From: Lachnospiraceae bacterium
GTDB lineage: Bacteria; Bacillota; Clostridia; Lachnospirales; Lachnospiraceae
DNA length: 54,591 nucleotides
Assembly: GCA_004557975.1 (NCBI GenBank)
Contig: SFEV01000025.1
Coordinates: 1 to 54,591 of the forward strand
Direction of reading: 5' to 3'
Below the pieces are notes generated by a model that worked only from the letters and a program-made list of their open reading frames with translations, made no database searches and was not told where the DNA came from. Position 1 is the stretch's first letter; each line of letters begins with the position of its first letter. A program made the position numbers and the translations under genes. Below, in pieces: positions 25,549-33,518 of the stretch.

Positions 25549-27618
25549 ATGGGACAGCATAATGAAAAAGAAGAAATTCTGAAGGAGCGGTACGATCTTG
25601 CGATGGAACGGATTTATTCTGTTACCACCGAGCAGACGGTTCAGGCCCCTTATTATGATTATTTCCGGAGAACGGCAAAATTTCTGATCCAGATGGAGGA
25701 ACTGAAGGAAAAGCTGGAGTCGGGAGAAACGGATACGTACACACTGGAGCAGTGGGAGAAACTGAATACGGCGCTGTATGCGGATATTCTGCCGGGAGCA
25801 TATGAGGCGAGCTACGGCAATCCGGCTTATGCGGTAAAACTGCTGGGGGAAGTGCATGGAAGAATTCTGAGTTTTCTGTACACTGAGCTCAGAGGACTGA
25901 TTGTCTATGTGTTTGAGGGGCGTCTGGAGGAACAGGTGGTGCTTCTGGAGCTGTTTATTGAGATTTACAACAGCTTTGAGCAGGAGGTTCTGCCGGAGTA
26001 TAAGGAGATTCAGCAGATTATATACTGGTTTGTGAGTGACTACAGCGATCTGTTCGTGACGTACCGGATTCGTTCGGGAATTGATCCCAGTCTTGACTTT
26101 GCCACCCGCATTGTGATGGACTCAGATCTGGGGGATCTGCGTTACCTGTACCGCTACGGAGAATATGTATCGGAGAATGAGATAAAAACGGCAGAGTATC
26201 TGAACACACTTTCTGAGGAAGAAATCGCGGCCATTGCCGATACATTCACAGAGGGCTACCGGATTGGATTTGTGATGGGCGGCAAAGACATCACAAAGAA
26301 GAAGACCGTTAATATCCGCTATAATCTTGGCTTCGAGCGAATTATCCGCAGAGCAGTGGAGAATTTCGAAAAAATCGGTCTGCAGCCGGTGATCTATCGC
26401 GCGGCGGTCAGCACCGTGAACAAGCGTCAGTCTCAGAAGTCCGGATATATGGGCGCCAACCCCAACAGGCAGTTTGACTATGACCACCGGGGGGATAATG
26501 CTATTTATCTGGACAGGAAATTTATTGAGAGAAAGCTGGGAGTCATGCGCACTGCGTATGAGACACACCGTCAGCTTGCCCGGTGGCATGGAGGACCGGC
26601 TGTCATGGAAGTGTTCGGGGAGACTCCTTTTGCCCCTCTGGCGAAGCCGGAAGCCTACCGTCTTTCCGAGAAGCAGCAGAAGCTTCTGGTGATGGCTGAC
26701 AATGAAGCTTCTCAGCTTACGAATCAGTATATTATCGGTAAGGAGCGCAGCTTTACGATAATTGCATTTCCTGTTCCGGAGATCGGGGAACAGTTTGAGG
26801 AGATTTTCAGGGAGACAGTCAGAATCAATACGCTGAATTACCAGGTCTACCAGAGAATCCAGCAGGTGCTGATCGATGCCCTTGACCGGGGAAATGCCGT
26901 TCATATCAAGGGAAAGGACGGCAACCGTACAGATCTGACCGTGGCGCTGCATTCTCTCGGTGATCCTCAGAAGGAGACACTGTTTGAAAACTGCGTGGCA
27001 GATGTGAATATTCCGGTCGGCGAAGTCTTTACTTCTCCGCAGCTTTCGGGGACGAACGGCGTGCTGCACGTATCCCAGGTTTACCTGGACGGGTTGAATT
27101 ACGTGGATCTGGAGGTGCGCTTCCGGGACGGCATGGTGGAAGGCTTTGGATGCGGGAATTTCCCGACGCCGGAGGAAAATCACAGGTATTTCCTGGAGAA
27201 TGTCATGTTTCACCATGATACACTCCCGCTGGGTGAGTTTGCGATCGGAACGAATACGACAGCATATGTGATGGCAAAGAAATACGATATTGCGGACAAG
27301 CTTCCGATTCTGATTGCGGAGAAGATGGGACCGCATTTTGCCATCGGTGATACGTGTTACAGCTGGCAGGAGGATACGCCGGTCTTCAATGCAAACGGCA
27401 AAGAGATCATCGCCAGAGATAATGAGGTGTCGATTCTCAGGAGAGAGGATCCGTCCAGGGCTTACTTTGGCTGTCACACAGATATCACGATCCCGTATGA
27501 AGAGATCGGGCATATCCAGGTGATCTGTGCAGACGGAAGCAGAATATCTCTGATTGAGAACGGAAGGTTTGTGCTGCCGGGGACTGAGGAGCTGAACGTG
27601 CCTCTGGATGAGCAGTAA
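25549..27618 (+). CDS. M29-family aminopeptidase with long N-terminal domain
   Basis: This is a metal-dependent aminopeptidase of the AmpS/PepS (M29) family, cytoplasmic, removing N-terminal residues from peptides. The catalytic half is C-terminal. Candidate metal ligands are E492 (GEVFTSP), E563 (LGEFAIG), H596 (GPHFAIG), H643 and D645 (GCHTD), in the same order and similar spacing as known M29 enzymes. Classic members are about 410 residues; this one is 689, with about 280 extra N-terminal residues of mostly helical, Glu/Tyr-rich sequence that I cannot assign. ATG 25549 follows GGGAGG. A terminator follows the gene. Confidence 0.88.
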   Translation: MGQHNEKEEILKERYDLAMERIYSVTTEQTVQAPYYDYFRRTAKFLIQMEELKEKLESGETDTYTLEQWEKLNTALYADILPGAYEASYGNPAYAVKLLGEVHGRILSFLYTELRGLIVYVFEGRLEEQVVLLELFIEIYNSFEQEVLPEYKEIQQIIYWFVSDYSDLFVTYRIRSGIDPSLDFATRIVMDSDLGDLRYLYRYGEYVSENEIKTAEYLNTLSEEEIAAIADTFTEGYRIGFVMGGKDITKKKTVNIRYNLGFERIIRRAVENFEKIGLQPVIYRAAVSTVNKRQSQKSGYMGANPNRQFDYDHRGDNAIYLDRKFIERKLGVMRTAYETHRQLARWHGGPAVMEVFGETPFAPLAKPEAYRLSEKQQKLLVMADNEASQLTNQYIIGKERSFTIIAFPVPEIGEQFEEIFRETVRINTLNYQVYQRIQQVLIDALDRGNAVHIKGKDGNRTDLTVALHSLGDPQKETLFENCVADVNIPVGEVFTSPQLSGTNGVLHVSQVYLDGLNYVDLEVRFRDGMVEGFGCGNFPTPEENHRYFLENVMFHHDTLPLGEFAIGTNTTAYVMAKKYDIADKLPILIAEKMGPHFAIGDTCYSWQEDTPVFNANGKEIIARDNEVSILRREDPSRAYFGCHTDITIPYEEIGHIQVICADGSRISLIENGRFVLPGTEELNVPLDEQ

Positions 27619-27640
27619 AGATAATCAGAAAAACAGAAGG

Positions 27641-27676
27641 GGAATGTCAGAAAATTGTTTCCGGCATTCCTTTTTT
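27641..27676 (+). terminator. Terminator of the pyrE-aminopeptidase unit
   Basis: An 8-bp stem, GGAATGTC / GGCATTCC (one wobble), is followed by six T. Confidence 0.8.
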
Positions 27677-27721
27677 ATGTAACAGGAAAGCAATCTTTTT
27701 TGGGGAAATTCAGATTTCTGC

Positions 27722-27750
27722 TTGACAGAATATGCGTATCGGTGTATTAT
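27722..27750 (+). promoter_or_regulatory. Promoter of the GntR/ABC cassette
   Basis: Consensus -35 TTGACA (27722-27727), 17 bases, -10 TATTAT (27745-27750). Confidence 0.8.
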
Positions 27751-27780
27751 TCAACTAGTACACAGATACACAAATACACG
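27736..27780 (+). promoter_or_regulatory. Inverted repeat operator with TACACA repeats
   Basis: GTATCGGTGTA (27736-27746) and TACACAGATAC (27759-27769) match as an inverted repeat in 10 of 11 positions around a 12-base centre covering the -10. TACACA also recurs every 8 bases (27759, 27767, 27775). This is a good candidate for autoregulation by the GntR protein. Confidence 0.6.
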
Positions 27781-27797
27781 GAATGGAGGAGGGCAAT

Positions 27798-28154
27798 ATG
27801 GAGTTTAAGGCAGCACTTCCGATTTATCTCCAGGTTATGATGATGATAAAGCGTGATATTGTCACAGGAGAGCTGCAGCTGGGCGCGAAAATGCCGTCTG
27901 TCCGCGATATGGCGCTTCAGTTTACAATCAACCCGAATACAGTCAGCAGAGTGTACAGGGAGCTGGAGCGGGAGGGAATCTGCTTTACAAAGCGCGGTAT
28001 GGGAACCTTTGTGACAGAGGAAAAAGAAAAGGTGGAGCAGCTGAAAGAGGAAATGGCACAGGAACTTGTCTCTCAATTCCTGAACGGTATGAAGCAGCTT
28101 GGTATTTCCGGCGAGGAGGCTGTCCGCATGATTAAGGAGAGTGCAGAATGTTAG
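27798..28154 (+). CDS. GntR family regulator, YtrA subfamily
   Basis: A 118-residue regulator with an N-terminal winged helix (PIYLQVMMMIKRDIVTGELQ ... PSVRDMALQFTINPNTVSRVYRELEREG) and a short helical tail, as in the YtrA subfamily that lacks a large effector domain. ATG 27798 follows GGAGGAGGG; the ATG at 27783 would lie upstream of that site. It overlaps the ATPase gene by 7 bases. YtrA-type regulators usually repress their own ABC transporter operon and respond to envelope stress; that role is inferred here. Confidence 0.9.
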   Translation: MEFKAALPIYLQVMMMIKRDIVTGELQLGAKMPSVRDMALQFTINPNTVSRVYRELEREGICFTKRGMGTFVTEEKEKVEQLKEEMAQELVSQFLNGMKQLGISGEEAVRMIKESAEC

Positions 28155-28870
28155 AGTGCAGGGAGATTACAAAGACGTACGGCAGAAAGACGGCAGTGGA
28201 TCACGTATCCCTCCGGTTTGAGCCGGGAAAGATTTACGCAATGCTGGGACCAAATGGCTCCGGCAAGACGACGCTGATGAAAATGGCTGTGGGACTTGTG
28301 AAGCCGAATTCCGGTTCTTTCTATTATAATGGCGAGAAGGTGGGACAGGAAAGTCGGCGGGAGATTGCATATATGTCTACAGAACCGTATTTTTACAACT
28401 GGATGACCGTAAAGGATGTGGGACAGTACTATGCAGACTTTTTTGAAGATTTCTCACCGGAAAAATATGCGCAGCTGATCGACAGAATGGAACTGTCGAT
28501 GGATATGAAGGCGAAGACGCTTTCCTCCGGTATGATGGCGAAGCTGAAGATAGCGGTGACGATGGCACGCAGCGCCAAAGTCTATCTGCTGGACGAACCG
28601 CTCAACGGCATTGATCTGCTGGCGCGGGATGAGATTATGGCAAGTATACTGGAAGCGACGGGACCGGAAGTAGCCCTTGTGGTTTCAAGCCATCTTGTGG
28701 ATGAGCTGGAGCGCATTGTGGATACCGCAGTATTTATTAAGGAGAGCCATCTGATTGAGGTGTGTGAGGTTGAGGAACTTCGCAGCCAGTGGGGGAAATC
28801 AGTGGCTGACCGGTACCGTGAAATTTATGGACATGGGGGGGAGAGTTATGCTGAAGCTGATGAAATATGA
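28148..28870 (+). CDS. ABC transporter ATP-binding protein
   Basis: The ATPase of a small two-gene ABC exporter-type system. It has 240 residues with Walker A GPNGSGKTT near 35-43, Q-loop region AYMSTEPYFYNW, a shortened signature LSSGMMAKLKIA in place of LSGGQ, Walker B VYLLDEPLNGID and the H-loop SSHLVDELE. The LSSGM signature is common in YtrB/antibiotic-ABC types. The gene ends 23 bases inside the permease gene. Substrate unknown. Confidence 0.92.
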   Translation: MLECREITKTYGRKTAVDHVSLRFEPGKIYAMLGPNGSGKTTLMKMAVGLVKPNSGSFYYNGEKVGQESRREIAYMSTEPYFYNWMTVKDVGQYYADFFEDFSPEKYAQLIDRMELSMDMKAKTLSSGMMAKLKIAVTMARSAKVYLLDEPLNGIDLLARDEIMASILEATGPEVALVVSSHLVDELERIVDTAVFIKESHLIEVCEVEELRSQWGKSVADRYREIYGHGGESYAEADEI

Positions 28871-29591
28871 ATTCCGGAAGACCATGTTTTCCAAGCTTGT
28901 TCTTCTGGTGGTAACGGGACTTGCAGAAATCCTGTTTCTGACAGGAGTTTTTCTGGAGTGGGACAAGGGCCTCGCGATTGGAATGGTCGGCCTGCTGCTG
29001 TGTACTGTGATCGGTATTTTTTATATCGGACTGGAGAGTCTGATTGTATTTCACAGGGATCTGAACACAAAGCAGAGCTACATGCTGTTTCTGACTCCGA
29101 GAAACAGCTATCAGGTTCTTGGTTCCAAGATCCTGGAAAACGGTATCTCCATTTTCCTGGCCGGAGCGTTTTTTGCAGTGCTGGCAGCGGTGGATGTTAC
29201 AGTGGCTGTGCTTTATATCGGAGGACTTCAGGAGTTTCTTGACCTCCTGAAGCAGCTGTCCTTTACGTGGGATGTAGAGATAAACATTTCCCGGGTGGAG
29301 ATTCTGATGGCATTTCTGTCATCTCTAGCTTCATGGCTGATGATGATCGTGACAGGATATCTTGCCATCGTCCTCAGTGCGACAGTTCTGGCGGGAAAAC
29401 GGTTCAGTGGTTTTGTGAGCTTTCTGCTGTACATTGCGCTGACCTGGGTATCAGGAATGGCGCTGGATCGTATTCCGTCGTTTGATAATGTGACACTGAA
29501 GTTCTGGCTGGTGATCGCAGGTGCATTTGCAGTTTCCACAGTGATGTATGCAGTGTCAGGATGGATCATGGAGCGAAAACTCAGTGTGTGA
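28848..29591 (+). CDS. ABC transporter permease
   Basis: A 247-residue membrane protein with about six predicted helices. It has the usual N-terminal MLKLMKYEFRK amphipathic start and a helix pair around GLAIGMVGLLLCTVIGIFYIG. ATG 28848 follows GGGGGGAGAG, within the end of the ATPase gene. There is no recognisable substrate signature. With the preceding genes it makes a YtrABC-like cassette. Confidence 0.85.
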   Translation: MLKLMKYEFRKTMFSKLVLLVVTGLAEILFLTGVFLEWDKGLAIGMVGLLLCTVIGIFYIGLESLIVFHRDLNTKQSYMLFLTPRNSYQVLGSKILENGISIFLAGAFFAVLAAVDVTVAVLYIGGLQEFLDLLKQLSFTWDVEINISRVEILMAFLSSLASWLMMIVTGYLAIVLSATVLAGKRFSGFVSFLLYIALTWVSGMALDRIPSFDNVTLKFWLVIAGAFAVSTVMYAVSGWIMERKLSV

Positions 29592-29651
29592 CAGAAATCC
29601 GGGGTGATATGGAACCCGACATATGAGGCAGGATATATCGATGAGAAGGAG

Positions 29652-29697
29652 AACAGATCAGAGTGTGTGTCTTGATGGCACAGCTCTGGTCTGTTTC
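29652..29697 (+). terminator. Terminator of the GntR/ABC cassette
   Basis: A 12-bp stem, AACAGATCAGAG / CTCTGGTCTGTT (one wobble), is followed by T-rich sequence. Confidence 0.7.
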
Positions 29698-29739
29698 CGC
29701 TTTATCTCCTTTTCCGAAGAAGGCTGATGAACTTTTCCA

Positions 29740-29768
29740 TTGACAATGACGCATTAAGTAGGTAGAAT
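29740..29768 (+). promoter_or_regulatory. Promoter of the pur operon
   Basis: -35 TTGACA (29740-29745), 17 bases, -10 TAGAAT (29763-29768), 41 bases upstream of purE. No purine riboswitch is visible in this short leader. Confidence 0.8.
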
Positions 29769-29809
29769 TTAACCGAGTAAATGTCAGTTAAAGAAAAGGA
29801 GCAGATACA

Positions 29810-30325
29810 ATGGCAAAAGTTGGTATTGTTATGGGCAGCGATTCTGATATGCCAGTGATGAGCAAGGCAGCAGATATGCTGGAAAAGTTCGGTATTGAAT
29901 ATGAAATGACAATTATCTCCGCACACAGAGAACCGGATGTATTTTTTGAATATGCAAAGACTGCCGAGGAGAAAGGCTTCAGGGTAATCATTGCAGGGGC
30001 AGGTATGGCAGCGCATCTGCCGGGTATGTGTGCTGCGATTTTCCCGATGCCGGTCATCGGAATTCCGATGCACACCACATCTCTGGGAGGACGTGATTCT
30101 CTTTATTCCATCGTACAGATGCCTTCCGGTATTCCGGTAGCGACAGTGGCGATCAACGGAGGCGCGAATGCCGGTATTCTTGCAGCCAAGATTCTGGCAA
30201 CATCCGATCCGGAGCTTTTGCAGAAGGTAAAGGACTATGCGGCAGAGCTGAAGCAGCAGGTGGAAAAAAAGGATGCAAAGCTTCAGGAAGTCGGTTATAG
30301 GGAATATATGGCGGGGCAGAAGTAA
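29810..30325 (+). CDS. purE: N5-carboxyaminoimidazole ribonucleotide mutase
   Basis: PurE rearranges N5-CAIR to CAIR in purine synthesis. The 171 residues have the class I signature: GIVMGSDSDMPVM at the start, the catalytic His in ISAHREPD, GAGMAAHLPGM and the GGANAGILAAKILA helix. ATG 29810 follows AAAGGAG. No purK is adjacent. The gene leads purE-purM-purN-purD. Confidence 0.97.
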   Translation: MAKVGIVMGSDSDMPVMSKAADMLEKFGIEYEMTIISAHREPDVFFEYAKTAEEKGFRVIIAGAGMAAHLPGMCAAIFPMPVIGIPMHTTSLGGRDSLYSIVQMPSGIPVATVAINGGANAGILAAKILATSDPELLQKVKDYAAELKQQVEKKDAKLQEVGYREYMAGQK

Positions 30326-30419
30326 AATCTGCCGTTTCGATAGATATTGCAGTCATGCAAAACGCATGTACCATGCAGCACAATAACAGGACGCGGGCAA
30401 GCGTCGCAGGGAGGAAAAC

Positions 30420-31445
30420 ATGGATTATAAGAAGGCAGGAGTAGACATTGAAGCAGGTTACAGATCTGTAGAGCTGATGAAGGAGCATATCAAAAAGACC
30501 ATGCGTCCGGAGGTTCTGACAAACATCGGAGGATTTTCCGGGGCATTTTCCATGGAAGCATTCAAAAACATGGAAAAGCCGACACTTGTATCAGGTACGG
30601 ACGGAGTGGGAACGAAGCTGAAGCTGGCATTCATTCTTGACAGGCACAATACGGTAGGCATAGACTGCGTGGCCATGTGCGTCAATGACATCGCATGTGC
30701 AGGCGGTGAGCCGCTGTTTTTCCTTGACTATATCGCGTGCGGCAGGAACTATCCGGAGAAGATCGCAGATATCGTAAGCGGTGTGGCAGAAGGATGCTCC
30801 CAGTCCGGTGCGGCGCTGATCGGCGGCGAGACGGCTGAGATGCCGGGCTTCTATCCGGAAGATGAGTACGATCTGGCAGGCTTTGCGGTAGGTATTGTGG
30901 ATGAGAAGGATCTGATTACAGGCAAGGATCTGAAGGCGGGAGATGTACTGCTCGGTATTGCATCCTCAGGTGTACACAGCAATGGTTTCTCTCTTGTGAG
31001 AAAAGTATTCCCCATGGAGAAGGAAGCGCTGAACACATACTATGAGGAGCTTGGAACGACTCTGGGAGAGGCTCTGCTGGCGCCCACAAAGATTTACGTG
31101 AAGGCGCTGCGCAGCGTGAAAGAAGCAGGCGTGCGCGTCAAGGCATGCAGCCACATCACAGGCGGCGGATTTTATGAGAATGTTCCGCGTATGCTCCCGG
31201 AAGGAGTCCGCGCAGTGATCAGGAAGGACAGTTATGAGGTTCCTGCTATTTTCCGTATGCTTGCAGAGCGGGGAGATATTGCAGAGGAAATGATGTACAA
31301 TACTTACAATATGGGTATTGGTATGGTGGTTGCAGTAGACCCGGCAGACGTTGAGAAGGCAAAGGCTGCCATTGAGGCTGCAGGGGAGACTGCTTACGAG
31401 ATCGGTTCTGTTGAAAACGGTGAAAAGGGAGTTACATTATGCTGA
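30420..31445 (+). CDS. purM: Phosphoribosylformylglycinamidine cyclo-ligase
   Basis: PurM closes the imidazole ring to form AIR using ATP. The 341 residues contain DYKKAGVDIEAG, the SGTDGVGTKLKLA substrate loop, DCVAMCVNDIACAGGEPLFFLDYIA, GGETAEMPGFY, and HITGGGFYENVPRMLP. The ATG follows GGGAGGA. It overlaps purN by 7 bases, a standard purM-purN coupling. Confidence 0.97.
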   Translation: MDYKKAGVDIEAGYRSVELMKEHIKKTMRPEVLTNIGGFSGAFSMEAFKNMEKPTLVSGTDGVGTKLKLAFILDRHNTVGIDCVAMCVNDIACAGGEPLFFLDYIACGRNYPEKIADIVSGVAEGCSQSGAALIGGETAEMPGFYPEDEYDLAGFAVGIVDEKDLITGKDLKAGDVLLGIASSGVHSNGFSLVRKVFPMEKEALNTYYEELGTTLGEALLAPTKIYVKALRSVKEAGVRVKACSHITGGGFYENVPRMLPEGVRAVIRKDSYEVPAIFRMLAERGDIAEEMMYNTYNMGIGMVVAVDPADVEKAKAAIEAAGETAYEIGSVENGEKGVTLC

Positions 31446-32071
31446 AGCTGGCAGTGATGGTGTCCGGCGGCGGGACGAATCTTCAGGCGATACTCGATGC
31501 CATTGCCGATGGAACGGTCACGAATGCACAGGTTGTAAAGGTGATCAGCAACAGCAGCAAAGCGTATGCACTGGAACGTGCGTCAAAAGCGGGAATTCCC
31601 GCGCAGTGCATCACGAGAAAAATGTATCCCGTGCAGGAACAGTTCAATCAGGCACTTTTGGCGGCGCTTCAGGAATCGGGAGCCGATCTTGTGGTGCTTG
31701 CAGGCTGTCTTGTTGTGATTCCGCAGATTGTGGTGGACGCATATCCCAACCGGATTATCAACATTCACCCGGCTCTGATTCCGTCCTTCTGCGGGACAGG
31801 CTACTATGGGCTCGGTGTCCATGAAAAGGCTCTGGAGCGCGGCGTGAAAGTGACGGGAGCGACGGTTCATTTCGTGGATGGCGGCACAGATACGGGTCCG
31901 ATTATTCTCCAGAAGGCAGTGGAAATTCAGGAGGGAGACACACCCGAGGTGCTGCAGCGAAGAGTTATGGAGCAGGCAGAGTGGGTGATTTTGCCGCGGG
32001 CGATTGATCTGATTGCAAACGGACGAGTGGAAGTTACGGACAGAAAAGTCCATATCAGGCCTGCAGATTAA
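31439..32071 (+). CDS. purN: Phosphoribosylglycinamide formyltransferase
   Basis: PurN transfers a formyl group from 10-formyl-THF to GAR. The 210 residues show VMVSGGGTNLQAILDA at the start, VVLAGCLVVIP, INIHPALIPSF with the catalytic Asn-x-His, and the Asp in GATVHFVDGGTDTGPII. Its start lies within the end of purM. The normal length is about 200. Confidence 0.96.
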   Translation: MLKLAVMVSGGGTNLQAILDAIADGTVTNAQVVKVISNSSKAYALERASKAGIPAQCITRKMYPVQEQFNQALLAALQESGADLVVLAGCLVVIPQIVVDAYPNRIINIHPALIPSFCGTGYYGLGVHEKALERGVKVTGATVHFVDGGTDTGPIILQKAVEIQEGDTPEVLQRRVMEQAEWVILPRAIDLIANGRVEVTDRKVHIRPAD

Positions 32072-32209
32072 CCGGCCGGATATAAGTGTGTCTGCTCGAT
32101 ACGGCAGAAGCAGTATAAGATTAAGATAAGAAAAGGAAAGATCTGTATAGCGGAGAGAAAATCCGTGATGCGATCTGGATGGAAACAGGACAGAATGGAG
32201 GAATTCGCG

Positions 32210-33481
32210 ATGAAGGTACTGATCGTAGGAAGCGGCGGAAGAGAGCACGCGATTGCGTGGAAGGTCGCTCAGAGCCCGAAGGTGGACAAAATTTACTGTG
32301 CACCGGGCAATGCCGGTATTGAAGAGTATGCTGAGTGCGTGGACATAAAGGCGATGGAATTTGACAGGCTGGCAGCTTTTGCAAAGGAGCATCAGGTGGA
32401 TCTGACGGTGATCGGCATGGACGATCCGCTGGTGGGAGGCATTGTGGATGTGTTTGAGGCAGAAGGGCTGCGTGTATTCGGTCCACGGAGGAATGCGGCG
32501 ATTCTGGAGGGCTCCAAGGCATTTTCCAAGGATCTGATGAAGAAATACAGTATTCCGACGGCGGCGTATGAGAATTTTACGGATGCTCAGTCAGCTCTTG
32601 ACTATCTGGAGACGGCAAAATTCCCGATCGTTTTGAAGGCTGACGGTCTTGCTCTCGGCAAGGGTGTGCTGATCTGCAATACGATTGCGGAGGCCAGAGA
32701 CGGAGTCAGAGAGATCATGACAGATAAAAAATTCGGAAGCGCCGGCAACTGCATGGTTATTGAAGAGTTTATGACAGGGCGTGAGGTATCTGTTCTGACA
32801 TACGTAGACGGGAAGACCATCAAGCCCATGACATCCGCACAGGATCACAAGCGTGCCGGAGACGGAGATACAGGTCTGAATACAGGAGGCATGGGAACAT
32901 TTTCACCGAGCCCGTTTTACACAGATGAGGTGGATGCGTTCTGCAGGAAATATATTTATCAGCCGACAGTGGACGCCATGGCTGCTGAAGGCAGAGAATT
33001 CAAGGGCATTATTTTCTTCGGACTGATGCTGACGGCGGACGGACCGAAGGTGCTGGAATACAATGCACGGTTCGGTGATCCGGAGGCACAGGTAGTCCTG
33101 CCGCGTATGAAGACAGATATCATTGATGTGTTTAACGCATGCATCGACGGAACACTGGACCAGGTGGACCTCCAGTTTGAGGACAATGCTGCAGTCTGTG
33201 TGGTACTGGCCTCCGAGGGTTATCCGGTCAGCTACAAAAAAGGATTCCCCATTCATGGGCTGGAGACCTTCAGGGATATGGACGGCTACTACGTATTCCA
33301 TGCCGGGACTGCAAAGCATGATGGTGAAATTGTGACAAACGGAGGACGTGTTCTCGGTGTTACGGCAAAGGGCAGTGATCTGAAAGAGGCCAGAAAGAAT
33401 GCGTATGAGGCAATTGACTGGATTTCTTTTGAAAACAAATATTACAGAAATGATATCGGAAAGGCAATTGACGAAGCGTAA
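32210..33481 (+). CDS. purD: Phosphoribosylamine-glycine ligase
   Basis: PurD joins phosphoribosylamine and glycine to GAR with ATP. The start at ATG 32210 follows GGAGGA and gives the family N-terminus MKVLIVGSGGREHA; 423 residues is normal. It has ATP-grasp motifs KADGLALGKGV, VIEEFMTGREVS, the purD signature FNARFGDPEAQ-like YNARFGDPEAQ, and GPRRNAAILEGSKAFSKDLM. A gap of 138 bases separates it from purN, without a clear terminator, so it is probably still in the operon. Confidence 0.97.
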   Translation: MKVLIVGSGGREHAIAWKVAQSPKVDKIYCAPGNAGIEEYAECVDIKAMEFDRLAAFAKEHQVDLTVIGMDDPLVGGIVDVFEAEGLRVFGPRRNAAILEGSKAFSKDLMKKYSIPTAAYENFTDAQSALDYLETAKFPIVLKADGLALGKGVLICNTIAEARDGVREIMTDKKFGSAGNCMVIEEFMTGREVSVLTYVDGKTIKPMTSAQDHKRAGDGDTGLNTGGMGTFSPSPFYTDEVDAFCRKYIYQPTVDAMAAEGREFKGIIFFGLMLTADGPKVLEYNARFGDPEAQVVLPRMKTDIIDVFNACIDGTLDQVDLQFEDNAAVCVVLASEGYPVSYKKGFPIHGLETFRDMDGYYVFHAGTAKHDGEIVTNGGRVLGVTAKGSDLKEARKNAYEAIDWISFENKYYRNDIGKAIDEA

Positions 33482-33518
33482 ACAGCCCGGATGGCGTGAG
33501 CGCGAAGAGGAGAGTATC

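Noticed and set aside
26122..27513. 463-codon open frame on the - strand
   Set aside because: It is a shadow of the M29 aminopeptidase gene, with no motif or start signal of its own.
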